From Robiginitomaculum sp. (GTDB lineage: Bacteria; Pseudomonadota; Alphaproteobacteria; Caulobacterales; Maricaulaceae): a DNA stretch of 5,690 bases. The DNA lies in contig NVWT02000008.1 in assembly GCA_002733735.2 (NCBI GenBank), positions 95,111 through 100,800 on the forward strand, given 5' to 3'. This document shows positions 1 through 5,495 of this stretch, piece by piece (the stretch's first letter is position 1; each line of letters begins with the position of its first letter). Below the pieces are notes generated by a model that saw only the letters and a program-made list of their open reading frames with translations, searched no databases and was not told the DNA's origin. The position numbers and the translations under genes are program-made.

Positions 1-139
1 TATTTAATTGCTCATAAGTTATAACAGCACCATTTACCGGCATATCCGGCACACTTGGTGCTTGGCATGGCTCAGATGCAATGCTGGGGCTGATCCCAGC
101 AAGAACTATTACAATAGCCAGTGATTTGATTTTTAACAT
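1..139 (-). CDS. Small exported protein, N-terminal part (partial)
   Basis: Read on the minus strand from the ATG at 139-137, this gene stays open for 46 codons to the window edge, so only the N-terminus is present. It begins MLKIKSLAIVIVLAGISPSIA, a typical Sec signal peptide: two lysines, a hydrophobic core, and a likely cleavage site after SIA near residue 21. The mature part starts SEPCQAPSVPDMP and continues to ITYEQLN. A lone cysteine near the new N-terminus followed by a proline-rich stretch recalls small periplasmic proteins of the form CxxPxxPxxP found in proteobacteria, but I cannot name the family. The start is well supported by an AGGAG ribosome site at 152-148 with 8 bases of spacing. 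The gene diverges from motA. Its function is unknown. The cysteine is two residues past the predicted cleavage point, so this is not a lipobox lipoprotein signal. Confidence 0.7.
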   Translation of the reverse strand, partial: MLKIKSLAIVIVLAGISPSIASEPCQAPSVPDMPVNGAVITYEQLN

Positions 140-359
140 TCTGACAGCTCCTGGGCCGGCTAAATTACAAACGCGGTGTCCCTCGCGAGTGGTCGGTTCC
201 AGAGATTTTACCTTAGCACCCATTTTTTAGTTCCGCAATAATACACAAAAAGATTTAATTAAGGCAACACTGCATTAAGCATTCCAAGTCATGATAGTGC
301 CAGATTGGGACAGCTCAAACATCCCAGCAAGGTTTTGACGAGCAGGAAAGTTATAACTA

Positions 360-1226
360 ATGTTACAGGTCATTGGCGTAATAATCGTTTTCGGTATGGT
401 ATTTGGCGGGTTTATTTTGTCCGGTGGACAGATGGCTCCGGTGTTAAAAGCTGTGCCCTTTGAGATGATGATGATCGGAGGAGCTGCTGTTGGGGCTTTG
501 ATGATCGGTAATAAGGGTAAAACCTCAATTGGAGCTGCCGCTGGCGTCATTAAAATGGCTGCTGGCGTAAAATGGAAGAAGACCGACTATTCGGATTTAT
601 TGGCGTTATTATTTACGTTGACCAAGACTATGAAGATGAAAGGCGTGATTGCTCTGGAGACTCATATTGAGAACCCGAAAGACAGCGCCATATTCTCCCA
701 ATACCCTAGAATTTTGAAAGACCATTTTGCAACTGACTTTATTTGCGACACTTTGCGGATGATGACAATGAACCTTGAAGATCCGCATCAAGTAGAAGAC
801 GCGATGGAGCGGCAATTAGAAAAACACCATCATGAAGCACTTGATCCGGCGCACGCAATTCAAAATATGGCCGATGCTTTGCCGGCCTTGGGAATTGTTG
901 CAGCGGTTTTGGGTATTGTTAAAACCATGGGCGCAATTACTGCGCCACCGGAATATTTGGGACAAATGATTGGTTCGGCCTTGGTCGGTACGTTCTTGGG
1001 CGTGTTTTTGGCTTATGGTCTGGTTGGGCCTTTCGGAACCAGATTACAGGCAGTTATTGATGAAGAAGCCACGTTTTATAAGATAATTCAGACAGTTCTG
1101 GTTGCGCACCTGCATGGTAATGCGGCGCAAATTTCTGTTGAGTTAGGACGCGGTGTTGTGCCTAGTCCAGCTCAGCCAACTTTTGCCGAGCTTGAAGAAG
1201 CCCTATCCAGCATTGAGGCAGTATAG
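360..1226 (+). CDS. motA: Flagellar motor stator protein MotA
   Basis: MotA forms, with MotB, the proton-driven stator of the flagellar motor in the inner membrane; its cytoplasmic loop pushes on FliG of the rotor. The 288-residue product is close to the usual MotA length (about 285-295). Hydrophobic segments lie near residues 2-21, 34-50, 173-196 and 201-224, with a large cytoplasmic loop between the second and third. Family hallmarks are visible: ALPALGIVAAVLGIVKTM with the conserved proline at 175, VGPFG with the second conserved proline at 224, and the loop region KMKGVIALE with K92 and E100 where E. coli has R90 and E98. The stretches LEDPHQVEDAME and EKHHHEAL match the alphaproteobacterial form as I remember it. 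The ATG at 360 is the first possible start, since an in-frame stop lies at 354-356; an AGGA at 344-347 is 12 bases away, rather far. motB is not next to it, so MotB must be encoded elsewhere. Confidence 0.96.
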   Translation: MLQVIGVIIVFGMVFGGFILSGGQMAPVLKAVPFEMMMIGGAAVGALMIGNKGKTSIGAAAGVIKMAAGVKWKKTDYSDLLALLFTLTKTMKMKGVIALETHIENPKDSAIFSQYPRILKDHFATDFICDTLRMMTMNLEDPHQVEDAMERQLEKHHHEALDPAHAIQNMADALPALGIVAAVLGIVKTMGAITAPPEYLGQMIGSALVGTFLGVFLAYGLVGPFGTRLQAVIDEEATFYKIIQTVLVAHLHGNAAQISVELGRGVVPSPAQPTFAELEEALSSIEAV

Positions 1227-1323
1227 TCACAGTTAGCTAAATTTCTTTTATTCTTGGGGACAGATGACTATGCTTTGTGTATAGAAATGGTCATGGGATT
1301 CTGTTTTGAAGGGAGAGAAAAGC

Positions 1324-1827
1324 ATGTCTGGAAATAATGGTATCAATATATGGGTGCGGGTAATTGGTGTACTTATTGCCGCAATTTTGGTTTCAGTTTT
1401 TATAATCAAGGGTGATCCTGAACTGGCTAAGCAAAAAGCTAATGACAAAGCAAACACTGTTGCCAATATAGCAAAGGAAATGGTTAGCAATACCGGCGAG
1501 GTTATTTTAGGTGCAACTATTTCTACAGATGCGAGCAATAAAGCTGTAGCCTCAAAAGAAGTGATAAAAGAAGCTACGGAGAAAGTGGCCGCGGATATGG
1601 TCGAAAATATGATGGACGATACCGTTGCAGAAGTAACTGATGGTGCAACTGATACATCTGCTCCAGCAATGCAAGATGCTCAGCAGGTTATCGAAGCAGA
1701 AATCGTCGAAAATACTGAACCAGCTTCTGAAGTAGCATCGGACATACAAACCGAAATAGAGCAAGTCGAAGCAAATGTTGATGACATTGCAGTTAGGCAA
1801 GTTCCAGCAGAAAGCGGCGACGAGTAA
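1324..1827 (+). CDS. Unknown acidic single-pass membrane protein
   Basis: I do not recognise a family. The 167-residue product has a short N-terminus (MSGNNGINIW), one hydrophobic segment at about residues 10-28 (VRVIGVLIAAILVSVFII), and then a hydrophilic tail to the end. The tail is low in complexity, rich in Ala, Val, Glu, Asp and Thr, and has no cysteine. From residue 79 to the end I count about 25 acidic residues against 3 basic ones. Residues 30-100 look helical and could form a coiled coil. The expected topology is N-in with the tail in the periplasm, but this is inferred. I chose the ATG at 1324 because GGGAGAG at 1311-1317 sits 6 bases before it; an in-frame TTG at 1306 would put that ribosome site inside the gene. 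It lies 97 bases after motA and 78 before mnmC on the same strand. A link to the flagellar stator is possible but unsupported. Confidence 0.8.
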   Translation: MSGNNGINIWVRVIGVLIAAILVSVFIIKGDPELAKQKANDKANTVANIAKEMVSNTGEVILGATISTDASNKAVASKEVIKEATEKVAADMVENMMDDTVAEVTDGATDTSAPAMQDAQQVIEAEIVENTEPASEVASDIQTEIEQVEANVDDIAVRQVPAESGDE

Positions 1828-1841
1828 TTATTAAGCAGCAT

Positions 1842-1900
1842 TAGCTTTAAAAAAAGTCATTCTTCACGGGTAGCTTTTATCTAAAGCCGTTCAGAACGGA
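1842..1900 (+). promoter_or_regulatory. Adjacent inverted repeats at the mnmC ribosome site
   Basis: Two small inverted repeats lie next to each other in the spacer before mnmC. GCTTT (1873-1877) pairs with AAAGC (1883-1887), and CCGTT (1887-1891) pairs with AACGG (1895-1899) around a 3-base centre. The second is a near-perfect 13-base palindrome, and its right arm covers the only Shine-Dalgarno-like bases (CGGA) before the ATG at 1906. A second TAGCTTT copy at 1842-1848 offers an alternative partner for AAAGC. They could be an operator or a translation-damping RNA fold. The arms are only 5 bases, so chance is a real alternative. Confidence 0.3.
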
Positions 1901-1905
1901 ATAAG

Positions 1906-3780
1906 ATGGCCGCACATTTCCATGGTTTACCAAAAGCGCAACTGTTGTGGGGCGAGACTGGCGAGCCACAAGATAAAGTTTCGCAAGATGTTTATTTTTC
2001 TCCCACTGACGGCATTCAAGAAACAAAAACTGTATTCCTAAACGGCTGCGGTCTTCCTAGAAGCTGGAATGAGCAACCACTTCACACTATTGCTGAGCTG
2101 GGTTTTGGAACTGGGTTAAATTTTCTGGCAAGTGTCGCTTTATGGCGCAAAACCAGCCAACCGGGGCAAAAACTACATTATATATCAGTGGAAAATAGCC
2201 CATTATCAGCAAAAGAAATGACTCGCGCCCATTTACGATTCGCAGAGTTAACTAATGAAGCCGCAGAACTTCGCGCGGTTTTACCACAGGCTGTTAAAGG
2301 CTTTCATCACTGCCATATTGGAAACAATATAGAGCTTAGCTTATTATATGGGCCAGTTGGCGAAATGCTGCCACAATTACAAGCAAATGTTGATAGCTGG
2401 TTTCTTGATGGATTTACTCCGGCGAGAAATCCGCAAATGTGGTCAGCTCAAGTTTTCGATGAAATATATAGGTTAAGCGCGCCGAAGGCTCATTTGGCAA
2501 GCTTTAGTGTCGCCGGGTCGGTATGTCGCGAATTAAGACGCGTCGGTTTTGAAATAGAGAAAAAACCCGGACACGGATATAAGCGTCATCGGTTGGAAGC
2601 TGTCTTTACTCGTAAAAAGCCCTCGCCTGATCGGGCAGTGACCCCAAAAACCGTAATGGTCATTGGCGGCGGTATTGCTGGCGCTTGTTTGGTTCATCAA
2701 CTTGCAAGACATGATATGGATTGCACATTAATTGATAGCTCTGGCCTAGCAAGTGGCGCCAGCGGCAACCCGGTTGGTCTGGTAAGTCCACGTTTGGATT
2801 TGGACGATACGCCATTGGCACGGTTTTACCGAACCGCATTTTGTTATGCTATTCAATTTTATCAGCAAAATGCCAGTTCAAGCTTTAAGCAAACTGGCAT
2901 CAATCGTATGGCGCAATCACCGGAACAATGGGACAAATTTGCCAAGCTTTATGAGTATCAAGCTCTGCCAAAAGAGATGTTGGAATTAAATGCAGAAAAA
3001 CAGGAACTGCAACTTCCCACCGCTGGTACATTACAACCCATCAAAGCAATACAAACTTTGGTCAAAGATACTGATATTGTTGCTAAACATGTGGCTAAAT
3101 TAGCCAACGAAAGTGGTCAGTGGGTAGCTCGTGATGAAAATGATCAGGTGATTGCCAGAGCCGATATAGTTGTATTGGCACATGGGTGCGGAGAAATAGC
3201 CGGATTAGGTCTGCCTGCTTTACGAAAATTACGCGGGCAAATATCAATTGCCGGCAATATAACCGACAGACCAAAAACACCGGTTATTGGTAAATCCTAT
3301 GCGCTATCTATTGGTTCTAAGGAGTTACTTTTCGGAGCGACCCATGATCGAGTAGACGAAGTAACTGATACAGATGTTAAACCTAGCGATCATCATAGAA
3401 ACCTTGCAGAATTAGAGGCATTACTTCCAAAATTGGTGGATCAAATAGATGCCTCAGCTTTAACTGGAAGAACAAGTTACCGCGCCGCCAGTCCTGATCT
3501 GCAACCATTGGCCGGTGCAGTGCCAGATCTCGATAAATGCAAAGCATGGGCAAAGCAATATTGGGGCAAGCTTGACGATTACTCTTCAACGCCGGTGCAA
3601 TCTGGGCTGTATATGTTAAATGGTCTTGGTTCGCGCGGGTTAACCTTGGCACCGATATTAGCCAAAGCGATTACTGCTGATATTGTTGGCCATTCATCAC
3701 CTTTGGAAAAAGAGGCGGCAACAGCTTTGCATCCAGCTAGGTTTGCTGCAAGAACTGCTCGTCGTGAAGCTGATAAGTAA
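1906..3780 (+). CDS. mnmC: Bifunctional tRNA wobble-uridine modification enzyme MnmC
   Basis: MnmC carries out the last two steps of mnm5(s2)U34 synthesis in the cytoplasm. Its C-terminal FAD-dependent oxidase removes the carboxymethyl group from cmnm5(s2)U34, and its N-terminal methyltransferase then methylates nm5(s2)U34 with SAM. Both domains are visible in one 624-residue chain (E. coli MnmC has 668). The methyltransferase half (about 1-245) shows DVYFS at 28-32, the SAM-binding ELGFGTGLNFLA around 64-75, and the signature WFLDGFTPARNPQMW at 165-179. The oxidase half (about 248-624) opens with the dinucleotide-binding VMVIGGGIAGACL (250-262), followed by SGASGNPVGLVSPR (283-296), and ends with LNGLGSRGLTLAP (571-583), as expected for the FAD fold. 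The ATG at 1906 is the first start after an in-frame stop at 1882-1884; the ribosome site is weak (GGA at 1898-1900). Substrate tRNAs come from the MnmE/MnmG pathway, whose genes are not in this window. Confidence 0.96.
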   Translation: MAAHFHGLPKAQLLWGETGEPQDKVSQDVYFSPTDGIQETKTVFLNGCGLPRSWNEQPLHTIAELGFGTGLNFLASVALWRKTSQPGQKLHYISVENSPLSAKEMTRAHLRFAELTNEAAELRAVLPQAVKGFHHCHIGNNIELSLLYGPVGEMLPQLQANVDSWFLDGFTPARNPQMWSAQVFDEIYRLSAPKAHLASFSVAGSVCRELRRVGFEIEKKPGHGYKRHRLEAVFTRKKPSPDRAVTPKTVMVIGGGIAGACLVHQLARHDMDCTLIDSSGLASGASGNPVGLVSPRLDLDDTPLARFYRTAFCYAIQFYQQNASSSFKQTGINRMAQSPEQWDKFAKLYEYQALPKEMLELNAEKQELQLPTAGTLQPIKAIQTLVKDTDIVAKHVAKLANESGQWVARDENDQVIARADIVVLAHGCGEIAGLGLPALRKLRGQISIAGNITDRPKTPVIGKSYALSIGSKELLFGATHDRVDEVTDTDVKPSDHHRNLAELEALLPKLVDQIDASALTGRTSYRAASPDLQPLAGAVPDLDKCKAWAKQYWGKLDDYSSTPVQSGLYMLNGLGSRGLTLAPILAKAITADIVGHSSPLEKEAATALHPARFAARTARREADK

Positions 3781-3841
3781 CTATGACTGTTTTGTTCCAA
3801 CCGGGCATTACTTTGTTCAGTTTTTAAGGAATAGCTTTTTT

Positions 3842-3861
3842 AACAGGAGTAAGCCTGTTTT
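3842..3861 (+). terminator. Stem-loop after mnmC, touching the tRNA-Arg
   Basis: AACAGG (3842-3847) pairs perfectly with CCTGTT (3854-3859) around a 6-base loop, and the end reads TTTT (3858-3861) before the first tRNA base. It is preceded by a run of six T from 3836. This looks like a weak intrinsic terminator for mnmC, with a U-run too short to be sure. Equally, if mnmC and the tRNA are cotranscribed, the stem would sit just before the RNase P cleavage site. No convincing separate promoter for the tRNA was found between 3781 and 3841. Confidence 0.4.
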
Positions 3862-3938
3862 GGTCCCGTAGCTCAGTAGGATAGAGCACCAGATTCCTAA
3901 TCTGGGGGTCGCGCGTTCGAATCGCGCCGGGATCACCA
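3862..3938 (+). tRNA. tRNA-Arg (anticodon CCU)
   Basis: A complete cloverleaf of 77 bases with the CCA end encoded. The acceptor stem GGTCCCG (3862-3868) pairs with CGGGATC (3928-3934), with one G-U pair; A3935 is the discriminator and CCA is 3936-3938. The anticodon stem CCAGA/TCTGG encloses the loop TTCCTAA, putting the anticodon CCT at 3896-3898, which reads AGG. The T arm is GCGCG-TTCGAAT-CGCGC, and the D arm contains AGCTCAGTAGGATAGAGC. A discriminator A fits arginine identity. It reads in the same direction as mnmC, 81 bases after its stop codon. The T-rich bases just after the CCA (3939-3946) run into a large hairpin. Confidence 0.97.
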
Positions 3939-3945
3939 TTTTGTT

Positions 3946-4002
3946 TGTACTCCATCAACTTACCCAAAAACTGGTGCCCACTTTTTGGATCGATGGAGTA
4001 TA
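3946..4002. repeat. Long intergenic palindrome, alphaproteobacterial type
   Basis: A two-tier inverted repeat. The outer arms TACTCCATC (3948-3956) and GATGGAGTA (3992-4000) are perfect over 9 bases and extend by a G-U and a U-A pair. The inner arms CCAAAAA (3964-3970) and TTTTTGG (3982-3988) are perfect over 7 bases, and the loop itself contains TGG/CCA (3972-3974, 3978-3980). As RNA it would fold into one hairpin of about 57 bases with an asymmetric internal loop. The core around TGGTGCCCACTTTTTGG resembles a dispersed intergenic palindrome that I recall from many alphaproteobacterial genomes; this comes from memory, not a search. The fold could also stabilise or end the tRNA-Arg transcript, but no U-run follows it. 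Confidence 0.65.
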
Positions 4003-4055
4003 CATTATCATATTGGTAGACTTTGTTTTGGTTTTACAAATCTTACATATTTACT

Positions 4056-4097
4056 TGATATTACCACTCACTAATATTAGGTTGAATTAATATTAGG
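4056..4097 (+). promoter_or_regulatory. Three phased repeats before the SRPBCC-arsR operon
   Basis: TGATATTACC (4056-4065), TAATATTAGG (4072-4081) and TAATATTAGG (4088-4097) are spaced exactly 16 bases start to start; the second and third are identical. The middle copy lies in a self-complementary CTAATATTAG. The last copy runs into the ribosome site AGGGG of the downstream gene. The position suggests an operator for the ArsR repressor encoded by the second gene of the operon, since such repressors bind AT-rich symmetric sites at their own promoters. No good -35/-10 pair was found, so promoter geometry stays open. Confidence 0.45.
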
Positions 4098-4105
4098 GGC
4101 GAATT

Positions 4106-4741
4106 ATGAATTATGGCAACGCATTTGGGATTGAATTTAGAGGCACAGAGGAAATAACGTACAAGGGCAAGCCTGCTCGCAGCGTAACCGGTACGCGAGT
4201 ATTTCTTACCGAAATTGATGACCTATGGGATGCACTGACAAATCCGGAACGAATACCGCGTTGGTTTCTTCCCGTCAGTGGCGATTTTCGTCTGGGAGGG
4301 CATTACCAACTCAAAGGCCATGCTGGCGGTAAAATTACCGAATGTGACCCACCCAAAGCGCTTAGCGTAACGTGGGAGGTTGGGAACAACACAAGTTGGG
4401 TTAGGGTAAAATTGGATGCAAAAGAGCGAGGTACTCGGTTATTGCTCGAGCATGTGATGCTCAAAGATGCCGATAGCGAATCCTATTGGAAGCAATACGG
4501 CCCTGGCGCAACAGGTGTTGGGTGGGACCTGTCCTTTCTTGCCCTCAACTATCATCTGGTAAATAATGGTGCCACTATTAACCCAGAAGAAAATGCCGCA
4601 TGGATGGCATCAGACAATGGGAAGGCTTTCATACGCAATGCCGCGCAAAATTGGGGCGCAGCTCATATTGCTTCAGGAGAATCAGCTGACATCGCAGATG
4701 ACATGGCCAATTTGACGGCCAAATTTTATACAGGTGAGTAA
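4106..4741 (+). CDS. AHSA1-like SRPBCC-domain protein
   Basis: The 211-residue product belongs to the SRPBCC superfamily, of the kind annotated as activator of Hsp90 ATPase 1-like (AHSA1). These small helix-grip proteins bind hydrophobic ligands in a deep cavity; in bacteria the substrate is usually unknown. The domain runs from about residue 25 to 152. Visible signatures are VWDAL-type text at 40-44 (LWDAL), TNPERIPRWFLPV (45-57), GDFRLGGHY (59-67), the strand pairs ITECDPPKALSVTW and RLLLEHVML, and the final long helix GVGWDLSFLALNYHL (137-151). About 60 extra C-terminal residues, including AAQNWGAAHIASGE, follow the domain. The ATG at 4106 has AGGGG at 4095-4099 with 6 bases of spacing, and an in-frame stop lies at 4094-4096. 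Its TAA overlaps the next ATG by one base, so the two genes are translationally coupled. No role in heat shock should be read into the family name. Confidence 0.9.
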   Translation: MNYGNAFGIEFRGTEEITYKGKPARSVTGTRVFLTEIDDLWDALTNPERIPRWFLPVSGDFRLGGHYQLKGHAGGKITECDPPKALSVTWEVGNNTSWVRVKLDAKERGTRLLLEHVMLKDADSESYWKQYGPGATGVGWDLSFLALNYHLVNNGATINPEENAAWMASDNGKAFIRNAAQNWGAAHIASGESADIADDMANLTAKFYTGE

Positions 4742-5064
4742 TGCACGCATTTGATGTTTTGGGTGACCCTGTTAGGCGCCACATTCTCCAATTATTGTCA
4801 GGCAACTCTCTATCTTCGGGTACCATTGTTGATATTGTCCACAAGGAGTTTGGTATTGGTCAATCAGCAATCTCTCAACAATTAAAAGTACTACGCGATA
4901 ATGGATTTGCCAATGTGACGATAGATGGAGCGCGCCGTATCTACGGACTTGATACTTCTGGTTTGAAAGAAATAGATGATTGGTTGTCGCCGTTTCGCCA
5001 GTTTTGGACACCAAAATTCGAAGCATTAGCTACTGAGGTAGCCCGCGGGAAACGCAAGAAATGA
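4741..5064 (+). CDS. ArsR-family winged-helix transcriptional repressor
   Basis: A 107-residue regulator, the usual length for the ArsR/SmtB group. It starts MHAFDVLGDPVRRHILQLL, the common first helices with the LGDPxRxxIL motif. The helix-turn-helix has its recognition helix at about 41-56 (QSAISQQLKVLRDNGF), the wing is at 58-69 (NVTIDGARRIYGL), and the tail is a dimerisation helix ending in the basic ARGKRKK. There is no cysteine at all, so the thiol metal sites of the arsenic- and cadmium-sensing members are absent; a non-metal signal is more likely. The ATG overlaps the TAA of the SRPBCC gene (TAATG), and AGGTGAG at 4732-4738 serves as ribosome site. SRPBCC genes paired with, or fused to, ArsR regulators are a common arrangement, and autoregulation is the likely mode. 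It probably binds the phased repeats before the operon (inferred). Confidence 0.93.
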   Translation: MHAFDVLGDPVRRHILQLLSGNSLSSGTIVDIVHKEFGIGQSAISQQLKVLRDNGFANVTIDGARRIYGLDTSGLKEIDDWLSPFRQFWTPKFEALATEVARGKRKK

Positions 5065-5077
5065 TTACCATCGGTAG

Positions 5078-5107
5078 AAAAGAAAAGACATCATTGCGGT
5101 AGCGCAA
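5078..5107 (-). terminator. Weak terminator-like hairpin after tRNA-Leu
   Basis: On the minus strand TTGCG (5107-5103) and CGCAA (5098-5094) enclose a 4-base loop CTAC, followed by TGATGTCTTTTCTTTTC. The T-rich bases begin only several bases past the stem, so the signal is weak. On the plus strand the same stem, after arsR, is followed by GAAAAA and would not terminate. It lies 6 bases beyond the encoded CCA of the tRNA. Confidence 0.3.
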
Positions 5108-5113
5108 GAAAAA

Positions 5114-5198
5114 TGGTGCGGGTGGTCGGACTCGAACCGACACTCCGTAAGGAACGGCATTTTGAGTGCCGCGCGTCTACCAATTCCACCACACCCGC
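5114..5198 (-). tRNA. tRNA-Leu (anticodon CAA)
   Basis: On the minus strand this is a complete 85-base class II tRNA with CCA encoded (5116-5114). The acceptor stem GCGGGTG (5198-5192) pairs perfectly with CACCCGC (5124-5118), with discriminator A at 5117. The D region contains TGGTGGAATTGGTAGACGC, typical of leucine tRNAs. The anticodon stem CGGCA/TGCCG encloses CTCAAAA, giving anticodon CAA (5164-5162), which reads UUG. A long variable arm holds TCC-TTAC-GGA, and the T arm is GTCGG-TTCGAGT-CCGAC. The gene converges on arsR, whose stop is 49 bases past the tRNA's 3' end. A plausible promoter lies upstream, in the spacer before the exchanger gene. Confidence 0.97.
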
Positions 5199-5224
5199 AC
5201 GAAGTGAACTTTCTACAGCAGAAT

Positions 5225-5253
5225 TTCATAAATGCAACAAGAACTATTTGCAA
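5225..5253 (-). promoter_or_regulatory. Candidate promoter for tRNA-Leu
   Basis: On the minus strand TTGCAA (5253-5248) and TATGAA (5230-5225) are separated by exactly 17 bases, each matching 4 of 6 housekeeping sigma consensus positions. Transcription would start about 20 bases before the mature tRNA, a normal leader length. TTGCAA is self-complementary and could also act as a -35 on the plus strand with TATTAT at 5272-5277 (18-base gap), but that site is more than 200 bases from the exchanger start. Confidence 0.4.
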
Positions 5254-5347
5254 GAATAATTATTGTGTACGTATTATAATATATACTCAAAATACCGAAT
5301 TAAACGATATTCGTGGGCATATAAAGCATAGCGTTTTTATGTCATTT

Positions 5348-5363
5348 TGGCACTTGTTCTGCA
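5348..5363 (+). promoter_or_regulatory. Candidate sigma-54 (-24/-12) promoter
   Basis: TGGCACTTGTTCTGCA fits the sigma-54 consensus TGGCACG-N4-TTGCW with the invariant GG (5349-5350) and GC (5361-5362) at the required distance. Only two less conserved positions differ (T for G after TGGCAC, and C for the first T of TTGC), and the preceding base is a pyrimidine as preferred. Transcription would start near 5374, reading rightward into two tiny reading frames and then the exchanger gene, with a leader of about 122 bases. Just upstream, CATATAAA (5318-5325) and TTTTTATG (5334-5341) form an imperfect palindrome. In flagellated alphaproteobacteria sigma-54 commonly drives late flagellar genes. Confidence 0.5.
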
Positions 5364-5385
5364 GTTTTGTGCTATTAGAGAGAAT

Positions 5386-5436
5386 ATGAAATTCGCTAAA
5401 ATGTGCAATTTCCTTGTCTTGGCGCGTAGGTTATGA
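5386..5436 (+). CDS. Possible 16-residue leader peptide
   Basis: A short frame MKFAKMCNFLVLARRL lies between the sigma-54-like site and the exchanger gene. GAGAG (5378-5382) could serve as its ribosome site, 3 bases from the ATG, which is close. The peptide has a basic N-terminus and a short hydrophobic middle. Whether it is translated is unknown; frames of this size are common by chance. It matters only because of its place at the start of a long leader. Confidence 0.2.
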   Translation: MKFAKMCNFLVLARRL

Positions 5437-5443
5437 GAAACGG

Positions 5444-5483
5444 TGCTACGAGGAATTTAGCAATGCAGTTTTGCTTCTAGGAG
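5444..5483 (+). promoter_or_regulatory. Possible leader control region of the exchanger gene
   Basis: A five-codon frame MQFCF (5463-5480) has a good ribosome site, GAGGA at 5450-5454 with 8 bases of spacing, and its TAG stop overlaps the AGGAG (5479-5483) of the exchanger gene. Two small hairpins compete here: TGCTA (5444-5448) with TAGCA (5458-5462), whose loop holds the first ribosome site, and AGCAA (5459-5463) with TTGCT (5471-5475). They share bases 5459-5462, so only one can form at a time. The arms are only 5 bases. Confidence 0.25.
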
Positions 5484-5495
5484 TAACAGATAATC

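Noticed and set aside
257..275. AAGGCA...GCA as a sigma-54 site before motA
   Set aside because: The GG and GC are not at the required distance.
306..326. TGGGA/TCCCA inverted repeat before motA
   Set aside because: Five-base arms with an 11-base loop and no further support; likely chance.
335..357. TTGACG and TATAAC as a motA promoter
   Set aside because: The gap is 11 bases, too short for a sigma-70 promoter, and the elements overlap the ribosome site.
275..550. Leftward 91-codon open frame overlapping motA
   Set aside because: Proline- and isoleucine-rich mirror of the MotA N-terminus with no family likeness or supporting ribosome site.
1254..1285. TTGGGG and TATAGA as a promoter for the acidic gene
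   Set aside because: The 20-base gap is too long and the -35 match is poor.
1306..1323. TTG start extending the acidic protein by six residues
   Set aside because: The extension would contain the GGGAGAG ribosome site, which is well placed for the ATG at 1324.
3579..3871. Open frames on both strands across the mnmC end and tRNA-Arg
   Set aside because: They overlap the conserved MnmC C-terminus, and one runs into a tRNA; the products look like nothing known.
3862..5198. tRNA-Arg and tRNA-Leu as ends of an integrated element holding the SRPBCC-arsR pair
   Set aside because: No integrase, and I found no duplicated tRNA 3' end that would mark attachment sites.
5065..5389. Open frames on both strands across tRNA-Leu
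   Set aside because: They translate the tRNA sequence itself (for example the stretch GCGGIGRRAALK), a common artefact.
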